Below, piece after piece: positions 8,163 to 17,075 of a DNA stretch of 64,000 nt (position 1 is the first letter of the stretch; every line of letters starts with the position of its first letter). The stretch spans positions 20,052 through 84,051 of the forward strand of contig DAONFG010000008.1 in the NCBI GenBank assembly GCA_035403465.1, written 5' to 3'. The position numbers were made by a program, and so were the translations under genes. The notes beneath the pieces are model-generated. The model did no database searches. It saw only the letters and a program-made list of their open reading frames with translations, and was not told the DNA's origin. The DNA comes from JAAYBQ01 sp035403465 (GTDB taxonomy: Bacteria; Spirochaetota; UBA4802; UBA5550).

Positions 8163-11100
8163 TATTTCACCTCTTTATAGTATTCCTGGACAGGCTTGAC
8201 AGAGAGTTCCCCTGTATTCTTTATATGCAGAAGGCCGTTTATTGCAGCCTTCGCTCCTGCAACTGTTGTTGTTGACGGTATATGGTATCGCACCGCGGCC
8301 TGCCTGATCAGGTACGCGTCATCACGCGTAACCTTGCCAAGCGGGGTATTGATGACAAACTGAACATCGCCATCCTTAATCCTGTCCACAACATTCGGCC
8401 GGCCTTCGTTCACCTTGAACACATGCTCGCACTCAATGCCGTGCTCGTTAAAAAATTTAGACGTTCCCTTTGTGGCAATTATCTTAAACCCGTTTTCACT
8501 GAGCTTTTTCACATCCTCAATCATCTGCGCCTTGTGGTTATCGTTAAGGCTGAAGAATATGGTCCCGCTCATGGGCAGGCTGTCACCGGCTGCGAGTTCA
8601 GCCTTAAAGTATGACTCCCCGAAATTATACGAGATACCCATAACCTCACCTGTGGATTTCATTTCCGGCGAAAGCAGCGTGTCAACTCCCGGGAATTTGT
8701 TGAAGGGCAGCACGGCCTCTTTTACGCTTACGAAAGGGAACTTCTTCATCCCGGTAAGCCCGAAATCCCTGAGCTTTTTACCCAGCATAACCTTCAGCGC
8801 AATCTTTGCAAGCGAAACACCGGTAGTTTTTGAGACAAAAGGGACTGTCCTGGACGCCCGGGGATTGACCTCAAGTATATACAGATCTCCATTCTGAATT
8901 GCATACTGGATATTAAGGAGCCCTATGACTTTGAGCTCATGCGCAAGGGCCTTTGTGTGTTCAATAATCTGGTCCTGCAGATTCTGCGATATAGTCATTG
9001 GCGGAATAATACAGGCCGAATCACCGGAATGTATGCCCGCCTCTTCAACGTGTTCCATTATCGCGCCGATGTATACATCCTCGCCGTCGCATATTGCGTC
9101 AACGTCAACCTCGACAGCATCCTCAAGGAACCTGTCAACCAGTATGGGATGTTCGGGTGAAAGCTCAACAGCAGTGTTGATGTAATTCTGCAGGCTCGCC
9201 TCGTTGTATATAATGGCCATGGCCCGGCCTCCAAGCACATAGGAGGGACGGACAAGAACCGGGTACCCTATATCAGTTGCGATCTTCACCGCGTCTTCCT
9301 GGTTGTAAGCGATGCCGTTGTCCGGCTGCTTCAGTTTAAGTTTCTCGACTACCTTTGAGAACCGCTCCCTGTCCTCGGCCCTGTCTATTGAATCAGGCGA
9401 GGTACCGATAATCTTTACTCCGTTCTCCTCAAGCGGTTTGGCAAGCCGGAGCGGCGTCTGCCCGCCGAACTGTACAATTACACCATCCGGTTTTTCAAGT
9501 TCATAAATATGCAGTATATCCTCAAGGGTCAGCGGCTCAAAGTAGAGCCTGTCTGATGTGTCATAGTCAGTTGATACGGTTTCGGGATTCGAGTTGACCA
9601 TGATAGATTCAATATCCTCTTCGCGCAGGGCGAATGAAGCGTGGCAGCAGCAGTAGTCAAACTCAATGCCCTGCCCTATCCTGTTGGGCCCGCCCCCCAG
9701 TATCATGATCTTTTTACGCTTTGAAGGGACCGATTCGTTATCTGAATCATATGCCGAGTAGTAATAGGGCGTATGGGCCTCGAACTCCCCGCCGCATGTA
9801 TCGACAACCCTGAACCCGGGAATAAGACCGTGCTCCTTCCTGAATATGCGTATCTCCTGTTCGGCCATACGCAGCGTCATTGAATACTTCTTCTGGAAGA
9901 GCGGACCCTTTGAGTAAAGGTCAACCAGGTTCTTCCTGTTTATCATAAAACCAAGCTGCCTGTCCGAATAGCCCAGTTCTTTCATGCGTTTTACAGCGCC
10001 TATGTCAAGGCCGGATTTTTTGTATTCCTTTTCAAACACGGCCTCTGCGTCAATCAGTTCCTTCAGCTGGTCCAGGAACCAGCGGTCAATCCCGGTAAAA
10101 CCTGCGATCCACTCAACACTCTTACCCCTTTTCATGGCGGCGTAGATGTAGAATATGCGCTCGGCACCGGGCCTTGTGAACTCTTTCTCGAAAGCGGCAT
10201 TCCTTTCGTCCCCGGACATTAAATCCAGGAACCGGTCGAGCTTCAGGTTGCCGTCAGAACCGAATCCGAACCTGTCGATCTCCAGGGAACGGAGCGCCTT
10301 CTGGAACGACTCCTTGAACGTTCGCCCGATAGCCATAGCCTCGCCAACTGACTTCATCTGCGTGCCGAGCCTGGAGTCCGCACCCTCGAATTTTTCGAAT
10401 GCCCACCTGGGTGTCTTTACCACTACATAGTCAATCGTTGGCTCAAACGAGGCCGGGGTCTCCCGGGTGATGTCGTTTGGAATCTCGTCCAGTGTCAGTC
10501 CCACTGCGAGTTTAGCAGCGATCTTCGCGATCGGGAACCCTGTCGCCTTCGATGCAAGGGCAGAGCTCCGGCTTACGCGCGGATTCATCTCGATTATCAT
10601 CACCCTGCCGTCTGCGGGATTTATAGCAAACTGTATGTTCGATCCGCCGGTATCAACGCCGATCTCCCTGATAATTTTAATTCCGATATCACGCAGGTTC
10701 TGGTACTCGGCATCTGTAAGAGTCTGCTGCGGTGCAACAGTTATTGAATCACCAGTATGCACGCCCATGGGGTCAAAATTTTCTATCGAACAGATAATGA
10801 CAACATTATCCTTTGTGTCGCGCATCACCTCGAGCTCGAACTCCTTCCAGCCGATGACAGATTCCTCAAGGAGCACCTGGTTTATCGGGGACTCATCGAG
10901 ACCCTTCTTGACCAGGTCTACAAAGTCCTCCCTGTTATATACAATATTTCCACCGGCACCGCCAAGGGTAAACGCGGGCCTTATGATAATTGGAAGTTTT
11001 ATTCTTTTGCAGATTTCAAGGGCCTCATCAACTGTCGATGCAAGCCCGGACTCCGGAACTTCAAGCCCGATGTTCAGCATGGCCTTTTTAAACAGGTCCC

Positions 11101-11485
11101 TGTCCTCGGCCTTCTTTATGGATTCTATGTTGGCGCCGATAAGTTCAACATTGTATTTATCAAGGACTCCAAGTTCGCCCAGCTTCATTGTAATGTTAAG
11201 GGCTGTCTGGCCGCCCACTGTAGGGAGTATCGCGTCGGGCCTCTCCTTCTCTATGATCTTTGTAAGCACTTCCGGAGATATCGGCTCAATGTATGTCCTG
11301 TCTGCAAGTTCAGGATCGGTCATGATTGTCGCCGGGTTGGAATTTACCAGGACAACCTCGTACCCTTCTTCCTTTAGAGCCTTGCATGCCTGCGAACCTG
11401 AGTAGTCGAATTCGCATGCCTGCCCGATCACTATGGGGCCGGAACCTATTATCATTATCTTTTTTAAATCTTCTCTTTTCGGCAC
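8162..11485 (-). CDS. carB: Carbamoyl-phosphate synthase large subunit
   Basis: The 1107-residue enzyme makes carbamoyl phosphate from ammonia, bicarbonate and two ATP for pyrimidine and arginine synthesis. It has the duplicated architecture: first half with KIMIIGSGPIVIGQACEFDYSG, the ATP-grasp domain and MIIEMNPRVSRSSALASKATG; second half with MILGGGPNRIGQGIEFDY, LYILEVNPRASRTVPFVSKTTG, and a C-terminal MGS-like allosteric domain (from about 965) with FKIIATKGTSKFF. It starts with GTG, with AAGGA about eleven bases upstream. The glutaminase subunit gene carA is not adjacent. The coupled pyrR links it to pyrimidine synthesis. Confidence 0.97.
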   Translation of the reverse strand: MPKREDLKKIMIIGSGPIVIGQACEFDYSGSQACKALKEEGYEVVLVNSNPATIMTDPELADRTYIEPISPEVLTKIIEKERPDAILPTVGGQTALNITMKLGELGVLDKYNVELIGANIESIKKAEDRDLFKKAMLNIGLEVPESGLASTVDEALEICKRIKLPIIIRPAFTLGGAGGNIVYNREDFVDLVKKGLDESPINQVLLEESVIGWKEFELEVMRDTKDNVVIICSIENFDPMGVHTGDSITVAPQQTLTDAEYQNLRDIGIKIIREIGVDTGGSNIQFAINPADGRVMIIEMNPRVSRSSALASKATGFPIAKIAAKLAVGLTLDEIPNDITRETPASFEPTIDYVVVKTPRWAFEKFEGADSRLGTQMKSVGEAMAIGRTFKESFQKALRSLEIDRFGFGSDGNLKLDRFLDLMSGDERNAAFEKEFTRPGAERIFYIYAAMKRGKSVEWIAGFTGIDRWFLDQLKELIDAEAVFEKEYKKSGLDIGAVKRMKELGYSDRQLGFMINRKNLVDLYSKGPLFQKKYSMTLRMAEQEIRIFRKEHGLIPGFRVVDTCGGEFEAHTPYYYSAYDSDNESVPSKRKKIMILGGGPNRIGQGIEFDYCCCHASFALREEDIESIMVNSNPETVSTDYDTSDRLYFEPLTLEDILHIYELEKPDGVIVQFGGQTPLRLAKPLEENGVKIIGTSPDSIDRAEDRERFSKVVEKLKLKQPDNGIAYNQEDAVKIATDIGYPVLVRPSYVLGGRAMAIIYNEASLQNYINTAVELSPEHPILVDRFLEDAVEVDVDAICDGEDVYIGAIMEHVEEAGIHSGDSACIIPPMTISQNLQDQIIEHTKALAHELKVIGLLNIQYAIQNGDLYILEVNPRASRTVPFVSKTTGVSLAKIALKVMLGKKLRDFGLTGMKKFPFVSVKEAVLPFNKFPGVDTLLSPEMKSTGEVMGISYNFGESYFKAELAAGDSLPMSGTIFFSLNDNHKAQMIEDVKKLSENGFKIIATKGTSKFFNEHGIECEHVFKVNEGRPNVVDRIKDGDVQFVINTPLGKVTRDDAYLIRQAAVRYHIPSTTTVAGAKAAINGLLHIKNTGELSVKPVQEYYKEVK

Positions 11486-11665
11486 CTTGAGCCCGTCCTT
11501 ATACCTGCTGGATTATTTTCATTAGAATGGAGACATGTTAAAAGTACACTATTTTTCACGATAGCCCCTTAATTTAATAAAGTAAGGGATACTCAGCCGC
11601 AAAGTCACAGGGGAATAACTATTTTATTGTGTCCCTGCGGCAGATTTAACTTTATTTCACAGAAT

Positions 11666-11677
11666 CAGGTTAACCTG
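11666..11677. promoter_or_regulatory. 12-bp perfect palindrome in the carB upstream region
   Basis: CAGGTTAACCTG is self-complementary and lies about 180 bp before the carB start, in the 275-bp gap between mlaD and carB. It could be an operator; nothing else supports this. Confidence 0.2.
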
Positions 11678-11760
11678 GTTACAATTTCAAACTTCCATGA
11701 AATCATTTTCAAACAGGCTTTTTGTCAATAAAAATAGGTGAAAAAGAAGTTACGCGGAAG

Positions 11761-12417
11761 TTAAAAAAACGTAAGTGCAGCCCTGATAAAACTGGTAACA
11801 GGGGCCTGTTCGCGGGAATCCTCAAGAGTGTCCCTTACCTGCTTCAGAGTTTTACCGGCTTCATCATGAACCGTGTCCTCATTAACAAGTTTGGCAATTG
11901 TGCCGTCGCCTTTATTAATCTTTTCCGCAAATTCGCTTATGTTGTGAATCGTGTTTGCCAGTTCTTCACGGTTTTCCTGGATAACTTCGGCAAGCAGGGA
12001 GAACGGGTCACCAAGGGATGATCCGATCAGATCATTCTTCGATTCAACCTCACTGAAATACAATCCCTCTGACTCGGCTTTACCGGGATTGATTGAAATA
12101 ATCCGGCCGCCAAGAGCAGTGGTGTTTTTCATGACAATCGTATAGTTTTCATATATTCTAAAATCCACATGCATCTTCAGCACAACCCTGACCCTGCTGT
12201 CATCAAGCAGCCTGATAGATATAACATTTCCGCCGTCTACTCCGTTGACCTGTACGTGATCGCCCTCGGAAAGGCCCTGAACCTCTTCAAATATTACGCT
12301 CATAGTATAATATGTCCGCGTATCAAAGAACTCACCTTTGATTACTGTAAAATATGTCAGCACGGCCATTGCAAAAAAGAAAACCACGCCCACGATGAAT
12401 TCATTTATTCTTGTCAT
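11761..12417 (-). CDS. mlaD: MlaD-like MCE-domain protein
   Basis: The 218-residue protein has one N-terminal membrane anchor (residues 6-25, VGVVFFFAMAVLTYF) and then an MCE domain (about 35-115: YYTMSVIFEEVQGLSEGDHVQVNGVDGGNV, ALGGRIISINPG). The C-terminal part is helical and amphipathic. MCE proteins form hexameric periplasmic rings that pass phospholipids between the MlaFE complex and outer-membrane partners. The gene lies 101 bp beyond mlaF and has a candidate promoter of its own in that gap. Confidence 0.88.
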   Translation of the reverse strand: MTRINEFIVGVVFFFAMAVLTYFTVIKGEFFDTRTYYTMSVIFEEVQGLSEGDHVQVNGVDGGNVISIRLLDDSRVRVVLKMHVDFRIYENYTIVMKNTTALGGRIISINPGKAESEGLYFSEVESKNDLIGSSLGDPFSLLAEVIQENREELANTIHNISEFAEKINKGDGTIAKLVNEDTVHDEAGKTLKQVRDTLEDSREQAPVTSFIRAALTFF

Positions 12418-12488
12418 CTCTTTCCCTGTATAAGCATTTCACATTACCCTCGCTGAATGATAATGCATGCATCAATGCGAACTTACTA

Positions 12489-12517
12489 AATATACCCATT
12501 TTATATACAAAAATCAA
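12489..12517 (-). promoter_or_regulatory. Candidate sigma-70 promoter of mlaD
   Basis: On the minus strand TTGATT (12517-12512) and TATATT (12494-12489) are separated by 17 bp. Transcription would start near 12483, giving a leader of about 65 bases. The site directly follows the mlaF stop and suggests that mlaD can be expressed separately from mlaEF. Confidence 0.5.
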
Positions 12518-12518
12518 C

Positions 12519-13262
12519 CTATGACTCAATCGGACCTTTAAGGGAACCTTCAATAAACTGCCTCACTATGGGATTGCTGCTTCCCCTTATCTGGTCCGGG
12601 CTGCCGCATTCTATAATAGTCCCGTTATACAACATGGCTATGCGGTCAGCGATATTATAGGCGCTTACCATGTCATGCGTAACTACAATACTGGTTACTC
12701 CAAGTTCAGCCTGCATCCTTGTTATCATGTCATTTATTCTTGCGGACATTACAGGGTCAAGGCCCGATGTGGGCTCATCGTACAGGATCACAGCAGGATT
12801 ACGGACAATAGCCCTGGCCAGGCCCGCTCTCTTTTTCATGCCGCCGCTTATATCCGACGGCATCTTATCTGCATCATCCAGAAGCTGCAGCAGTTTCAGT
12901 TTTTCATCAACGATCCTGTATATTTCACTCTTAGTTCCGAGTTTGTGTTCAACGAGCGGGAGCGCCACATTTTCCCTCAAATTGAGCCAGTTTATCAGTG
13001 CGCCTGACTGGAACAGAAAACCCATCTTTTCACGAAGGCGTGATCTTATCCTGGTACCAGCCCCGTTCATCTTTACTCCTTCAATCAATACATCACCCCT
13101 GTCAGGATCAAAGAATCCAGCTATATGCCGCAGAATGGTTGTCTTTCCCACGCCGGACTGACCGATTATCACGAATGTTTCGCCTTTTTCAATCTTCAGC
13201 GAAACAGAATCGAGTATTTTTTTATCACCAAAAGATTTATGCACATCAACAAGTTCTATCAT
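12519..13262 (-). CDS. mlaF: MlaF-like ABC transporter ATPase
   Basis: The 247-residue ATPase has Walker A GQSGVGKTT, Q-loop FLFQSGALINWLN, the signature ISGGMKKRAGLARAI typical of the Mla branch (GGMxKR instead of GGQQQR), Walker B VILYDEPTSGLDP, and the switch His in VVTHD. It would power phospholipid movement at the inner membrane with the MlaE-like permease. The start overlaps the permease stop by four bases. Confidence 0.93.
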   Translation of the reverse strand: MIELVDVHKSFGDKKILDSVSLKIEKGETFVIIGQSGVGKTTILRHIAGFFDPDRGDVLIEGVKMNGAGTRIRSRLREKMGFLFQSGALINWLNLRENVALPLVEHKLGTKSEIYRIVDEKLKLLQLLDDADKMPSDISGGMKKRAGLARAIVRNPAVILYDEPTSGLDPVMSARINDMITRMQAELGVTSIVVTHDMVSAYNIADRIAMLYNGTIIECGSPDQIRGSSNPIVRQFIEGSLKGPIES

Positions 13263-14077
13263 AAAAATCCGCCATAGAATAACGAGGTGATGAAATACCC
13301 TGAAATCAGAATCATCAGCAGCGATGAAACAACCGATACACGCGTCGCGTGCCCCACGCCCAGTGCGCCGTTACTCGCCTTAAGGCCGTTCGCGCAGCTT
13401 ATGGACGATATGATTACACCGAACACAATGCTCTTCAGCATGCAGACATACATATCCTTGAACCAGATTGATTCCTGTACCCGCCTGAAGTATGTCTCCA
13501 TTGACATGCCCAGCTGGAAATAGCAGATAACAGCAGCGCCGATTACACCCAGGATGACAGTATAAATCGTGAGCGCCGGCATCATAAGCAGCATTGCAGC
13601 CATACGCGGCATAACAAGATATTTTACCGGGTTAATAGACATCATCTCCAGTGCATCAATCTCCTCTGATACCTTCATTGTTGCCACCTCCGCGGCCATT
13701 GCAGCGCCCGAAAAAGCCGTAAGTATTATCCCGGTCAGAAGTGCCCCCAGTTCCTTGTTCATTACATTTATGATCATCGTGGGAACAAAATCGCTCTGAC
13801 CGTATGTCTTCAGCTGCAGGCCTATCTGGAGCGAAAAAATCATCCCCCCCAGGAGTGCTACAATTCCACAAACCATCATGCTCTTGACTCCCGAGACATA
13901 CATCTGCTTGATGATCTCACGGCGTTTAAAAAAAGCGTGCCGCATCTGGATGATTGTATAAAAAATAAGAATCAGCGTAAACCCGGAAAAATTCACCTTG
14001 TATAGCAGGCTGGCCCCCATATTAGAAACCGTGTTCATAAAACTTTTCCGGTATGATATCCTGTAATCTTCAGGCAT
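13259..14077 (-). CDS. mlaE: MlaE-like ABC transporter permease
   Basis: The 272-residue protein has about five membrane helices and the MlaE-family pattern GMIFSLQIGLQL, ELGALLTGIILTAFSGAAMAAEVATMKVSEEIDAL and NPVKYLVMPRMAAMLLMMP. It is the membrane core of the phospholipid transporter. GAGG lies seven bases before the ATG. The upstream gene, a barrel-like protein, ends one base before this start, indicating one transcript. Confidence 0.93.
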   Translation of the reverse strand: MPEDYRISYRKSFMNTVSNMGASLLYKVNFSGFTLILIFYTIIQMRHAFFKRREIIKQMYVSGVKSMMVCGIVALLGGMIFSLQIGLQLKTYGQSDFVPTMIINVMNKELGALLTGIILTAFSGAAMAAEVATMKVSEEIDALEMMSINPVKYLVMPRMAAMLLMMPALTIYTVILGVIGAAVICYFQLGMSMETYFRRVQESIWFKDMYVCMLKSIVFGVIISSISCANGLKASNGALGVGHATRVSVVSSLLMILISGYFITSLFYGGFL

Positions 14078-14078
14078 A

Positions 14079-15719
14079 CTAAAACCTCACACTGGCGTAT
14101 ATGCTGTTTCCCATGTTATAGCTGTTAAAATCTCCATGTTCGCTGCTGAAACCTGTATATGCAAAACTGTTCTCACCGTAATCATCACCGCTGCCCGGGG
14201 CTTCCGCTGCCTCAACCCCGGTACCTTCGCCGACACGCACAGGAATCCAGAACAGGCGCAGGTAACTCCCCCCGGACTTTTTCACATAACCAAAGGCATG
14301 CGCCAGCATACAGAACTCGGTGACCCCGCCACCCCTGCTCGTGTAGTTCAGCAGCAGCGGAACCTTGATCTTCATAAAATCAGCACCCCATACCTGGTAG
14401 TATGTCCGCAGCAGTATACCCATGTGCTTTACCCCGTCGGGCCTCACCCTGTACTCAAAGAGGCTCCAGAACGGCTGGTACATCCTTTCGTATCCCGCGG
14501 TATCCCTGAACGGAAGGAGCGACAGGACATTCAGGGAATAAAAACCTGAATCGCTCCACTCGACCTGCACCAGGGGCCACGCCTTGAAGTACCTCCACGA
14601 CCTCCCGTAGAAATCGTGCGTGTACGAATAGTCGCGTTTGAAATACCAGAATAAAAAGCATGAAACATGATATGCAGCCTTAACGTCTGCGCTTTCATCA
14701 GTTATGCGGAAATAGAGCGGTGTTACAAAAAAGCTTTCGTAGTTTTCAGCGGTGTACCTGCCGTAAAACGGGAAGAATATCCGCTTCCTCACCCTGGGGT
14801 TGTCGCAGTCGCGTATCTGCACCAGCGGCCACGGAAGGTTGTACTCCCGGTCGTTGGTCACGCTGTCATACCCCCAGGAAAAAAACGGCCACAGCACCGT
14901 GTGCGAGGTAACCTTATCCTCCCTGCTCCACTTTGTGCCGTAAAACGGGAAGAAAAAGAAGGTGTACCTTGTATCATCCTTCAGGTAGGTCTCCCTGTAA
15001 TTAATCAGCAGGAGGTAAGAGTATGTATCATACCACCCCTCCTTGCTTTTGTGCGAATAGAACGGCAGCACCCTGAATGTTTTCCTTTTACCGGATTCAT
15101 CGCCGCCCCATGCAATAAGCGGCCAGAAGAGGGCAGTTCCGCTGTAATCGCCGTCTTCAAATTCAGTGTAGACCGGGACAAGTGAGACTATCCCCAGCAG
15201 AAGTGTCTGAAGTGTAAAAATGCCCGGAGGTGGAAAAACAAAGAAGAGCAGGAACCCGGGAAACACCCAGGGCGAGATCCTTTCATAGGCAAACTTACCC
15301 TTCATGGTCCCGCCTGCAGGGTAAACAAGAAGGTAATTATCGGAAGCGGATGTTCCCTCGCCATACATGAAGAGCGGGAAGAGCCCGGTATCATAATCCT
15401 CACTGCTTTTATTCTGATTATAATCGACTGAATAGTAAAGGCCCAGGAGGCCGGTCACGTTGTTGTATCTTTCAGTCCTGTACCTTGTAAAGATAAAGGG
15501 CATCAGCGATGCATCGAATTCAAGTTCAGGTGAGACTGTATCCATGTAGAACGGGCGGTAAACGACACTGCGGGTTTCAGCATCTGCGGTTTTTTCGTAG
15601 AAGAACCATATCCAGTCTGCATTATCAGGGGAAATCTTTTTCTCTGCCGCAGAAACAGCCGTCAGCGCGGCAGGAATAATCAGGAGTGCGCTTGCCGCTT
15701 TTATTATAAAAGATCTCAT
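14079..15719 (-). CDS. Predicted outer-membrane beta-rich protein with repeated WPL/FPFY motifs
   Basis: The roughly 546-residue protein has a signal peptide (RSFIIKAASALLIIPAALTAVSA) and then about 500 residues with recurring aromatic strand pairs: FWPLIAWG, LPFYSHKS, FFPFYGTKW, LWPFFSWG, LPWPLVQIRD, FFPFYGRY, AWPLVQVEW, LLPFRD. It ends in YASVRF, a C-terminal aromatic residue as in outer-membrane barrels. I take the ATG at 15719, eleven bases from GGGAG, rather than a GTG at 15728 only two bases from it. It directly precedes mlaE and follows a PilZ gene, so it may be the outer-membrane partner of the lipid transporter. No family known to me gives a function. Confidence 0.6.
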   Translation of the reverse strand: MRSFIIKAASALLIIPAALTAVSAAEKKISPDNADWIWFFYEKTADAETRSVVYRPFYMDTVSPELEFDASLMPFIFTRYRTERYNNVTGLLGLYYSVDYNQNKSSEDYDTGLFPLFMYGEGTSASDNYLLVYPAGGTMKGKFAYERISPWVFPGFLLFFVFPPPGIFTLQTLLLGIVSLVPVYTEFEDGDYSGTALFWPLIAWGGDESGKRKTFRVLPFYSHKSKEGWYDTYSYLLLINYRETYLKDDTRYTFFFFPFYGTKWSREDKVTSHTVLWPFFSWGYDSVTNDREYNLPWPLVQIRDCDNPRVRKRIFFPFYGRYTAENYESFFVTPLYFRITDESADVKAAYHVSCFLFWYFKRDYSYTHDFYGRSWRYFKAWPLVQVEWSDSGFYSLNVLSLLPFRDTAGYERMYQPFWSLFEYRVRPDGVKHMGILLRTYYQVWGADFMKIKVPLLLNYTSRGGGVTEFCMLAHAFGYVKKSGGSYLRLFWIPVRVGEGTGVEAAEAPGSGDDYGENSFAYTGFSSEHGDFNSYNMGNSIYASVRF

Positions 15720-15747
15720 CAGACGCACAGCTCCCGGGAACCGCCTT

Positions 15748-16128
15748 TCATGAACCGGACAGGGATATATCCCTGATTCTCTCGATCACATTGTAAAGCT
15801 TTAACCTGTCATCATTGGATATGGTCTCGAAACGGACACCTGAAAGGTAGACTGATTCTGAATCCGAATTCTTAAAAAAGCCCCAGACTTTCTGAACTGC
15901 TGTTACAATCTTCAGGCTGTCGATCACAATCTCGACAGAATAGCCCTTAGCTTTGTCAACAGCACTAATTTCATCACCGGGGTTTGAAATCTCGAACGCA
16001 AGCCCCCCGGCCGAGAGATCTACAATACTGCCCCGTATTATTATACCTGTATTAATCTCGACGTAAGCCCTTTCGGGATTAAGAATACAGGTGGAGTATC
16101 TGTGCTCTTTTCTGTTGCCATTATTCAT
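15748..16128 (-). CDS. PilZ-domain c-di-GMP-binding protein
   Basis: This 126-residue single-domain protein shows both halves of the c-di-GMP motif: RKEHR (RxxxR, residues 6-10) and DLSAGG (D/NxSxxG, residues 37-42), followed by the expected beta strands (VQKVWGFFK, YLSGVRFE) and a C-terminal helix. It should bind c-di-GMP in the cytoplasm. It heads the cluster leading into the barrel-like protein and mlaEF, 28 bp upstream. No good ribosome binding site is visible. Confidence 0.85.
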   Translation of the reverse strand: MNNGNRKEHRYSTCILNPERAYVEINTGIIIRGSIVDLSAGGLAFEISNPGDEISAVDKAKGYSVEIVIDSLKIVTAVQKVWGFFKNSDSESVYLSGVRFETISNDDRLKLYNVIERIRDISLSGS

Positions 16129-16315
16129 TATATATAACCGTTACTGGATAATACGGCCTCTTAACAGCAAAAATCAACTAATATTTTATGACCATCAGGT
16201 CAGTCTTACCCTGTTTATTCAGCTGTTGCCCGTTGATGCCCCCGGGCAGTGCATGACAGCCGGCTAAAGGGCCGCGGTGAGGCTTATTAAAAATAATATA
16301 ACAAAGAAGAATTTA

Positions 16316-16344
16316 TTGACATACCCGGTACGGCATAATAATAT
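16316..16344 (+). promoter_or_regulatory. Sigma-70 promoter of flaA
   Basis: A perfect TTGACA (16316-16321) is followed after 17 bp by TAATAT (16339-16344); a second possible -10, TATACT, lies at 16345-16350. The leader of roughly 20 bases contains GGAGGA ahead of the flaA ATG. A strong housekeeping-type promoter fits an abundant filament protein. Confidence 0.7.
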
Positions 16345-16373
16345 TATACTGTAATTATATTGGAGGATATTTA

Positions 16374-17072
16374 ATGAAAAAAATCATTTCATGCATGGTA
16401 TTGATGTTCTTTATATCACCGGTTTTTTCTCAGGACGGGAATAAGGACCAGGATAAAAAACTCGATAATGACAAGGTTGTGCAGCAGATATATTCTGAAG
16501 AGGTCCTTGAGGATTTTGAATCAACCTCGTATACACCCGATAAAAATCTCAAATTTGACATAACAAACCAGCAGGTTGCGGACCTTCAGATAAGGGACCA
16601 GTTTCCTGCGCAGTATGATAATTCAAAGAAGTACCTGGGCGTTAAATGTTTCGGCAGGCTGGGAGACATCTTCCGCATAATCCCTGCGAAGGAACTTGTT
16701 ATTAAAAAATACTGCAAGAGCATAAACGTATGGGTCTACGGCAAGAATTTTTCAGGCGAGCTCCAGTTTGTGGTACAGGATGTCGAGGGTACAGTACATA
16801 ATATCTCTTTCGGCAAGCTTACCTTTAACGGCTGGAGAAAACTGACAACCCGTATAAAAAGCAAGGTAAAGCAGCAGAACGAGTACCTGGAACAGGAGAA
16901 GACTTTCAGGATACTGTATATCCTGTATAAACCCTCTAATGATACACAGGTTCCGATCTGGCAGTATTTCTATCTTGATGATATTACCGCGACAGTGCGC
17001 GACAAGTACAAGGACAACCAGAGCGACTCATGGGGTATAGGATTCGAAAACAAAAACGAGGGCAGCAAGTAG
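16374..17072 (+). CDS. flaA: Flagellar filament outer layer (sheath) protein FlaA
   Basis: The 232-residue protein has a cleavable signal peptide (MKKIISCMVLMFFISPVFS) and the spirochaetal FlaA pattern: EDFES, a SKKYLGVKCFG-like strand, KSINVWVYGKNFSGELQFVVQD, LTFNGWRKLTT and FYLDDITATVRDKY. FlaA coats the FlaB core of periplasmic flagella and is exported by Sec. It is monocistronic with its own promoter and an ideal GGAGGA site. It converges with an ABC ATPase gene after 3 bp, without a terminator. Paralogues (FlaA1/FlaA2) exist in some spirochaetes; which one this is cannot be told. Confidence 0.88.
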   Translation: MKKIISCMVLMFFISPVFSQDGNKDQDKKLDNDKVVQQIYSEEVLEDFESTSYTPDKNLKFDITNQQVADLQIRDQFPAQYDNSKKYLGVKCFGRLGDIFRIIPAKELVIKKYCKSINVWVYGKNFSGELQFVVQDVEGTVHNISFGKLTFNGWRKLTTRIKSKVKQQNEYLEQEKTFRILYILYKPSNDTQVPIWQYFYLDDITATVRDKYKDNQSDSWGIGFENKNEGSK

Positions 17073-17075
17073 CCC

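Noticed and set aside
10467..11405. Long open frame (312 codons) antisense to carB
   Set aside because: It mirrors a highly conserved coding region, has low-complexity Ser/Pro/Ile composition and no ribosome site; a shadow of carB codon bias.
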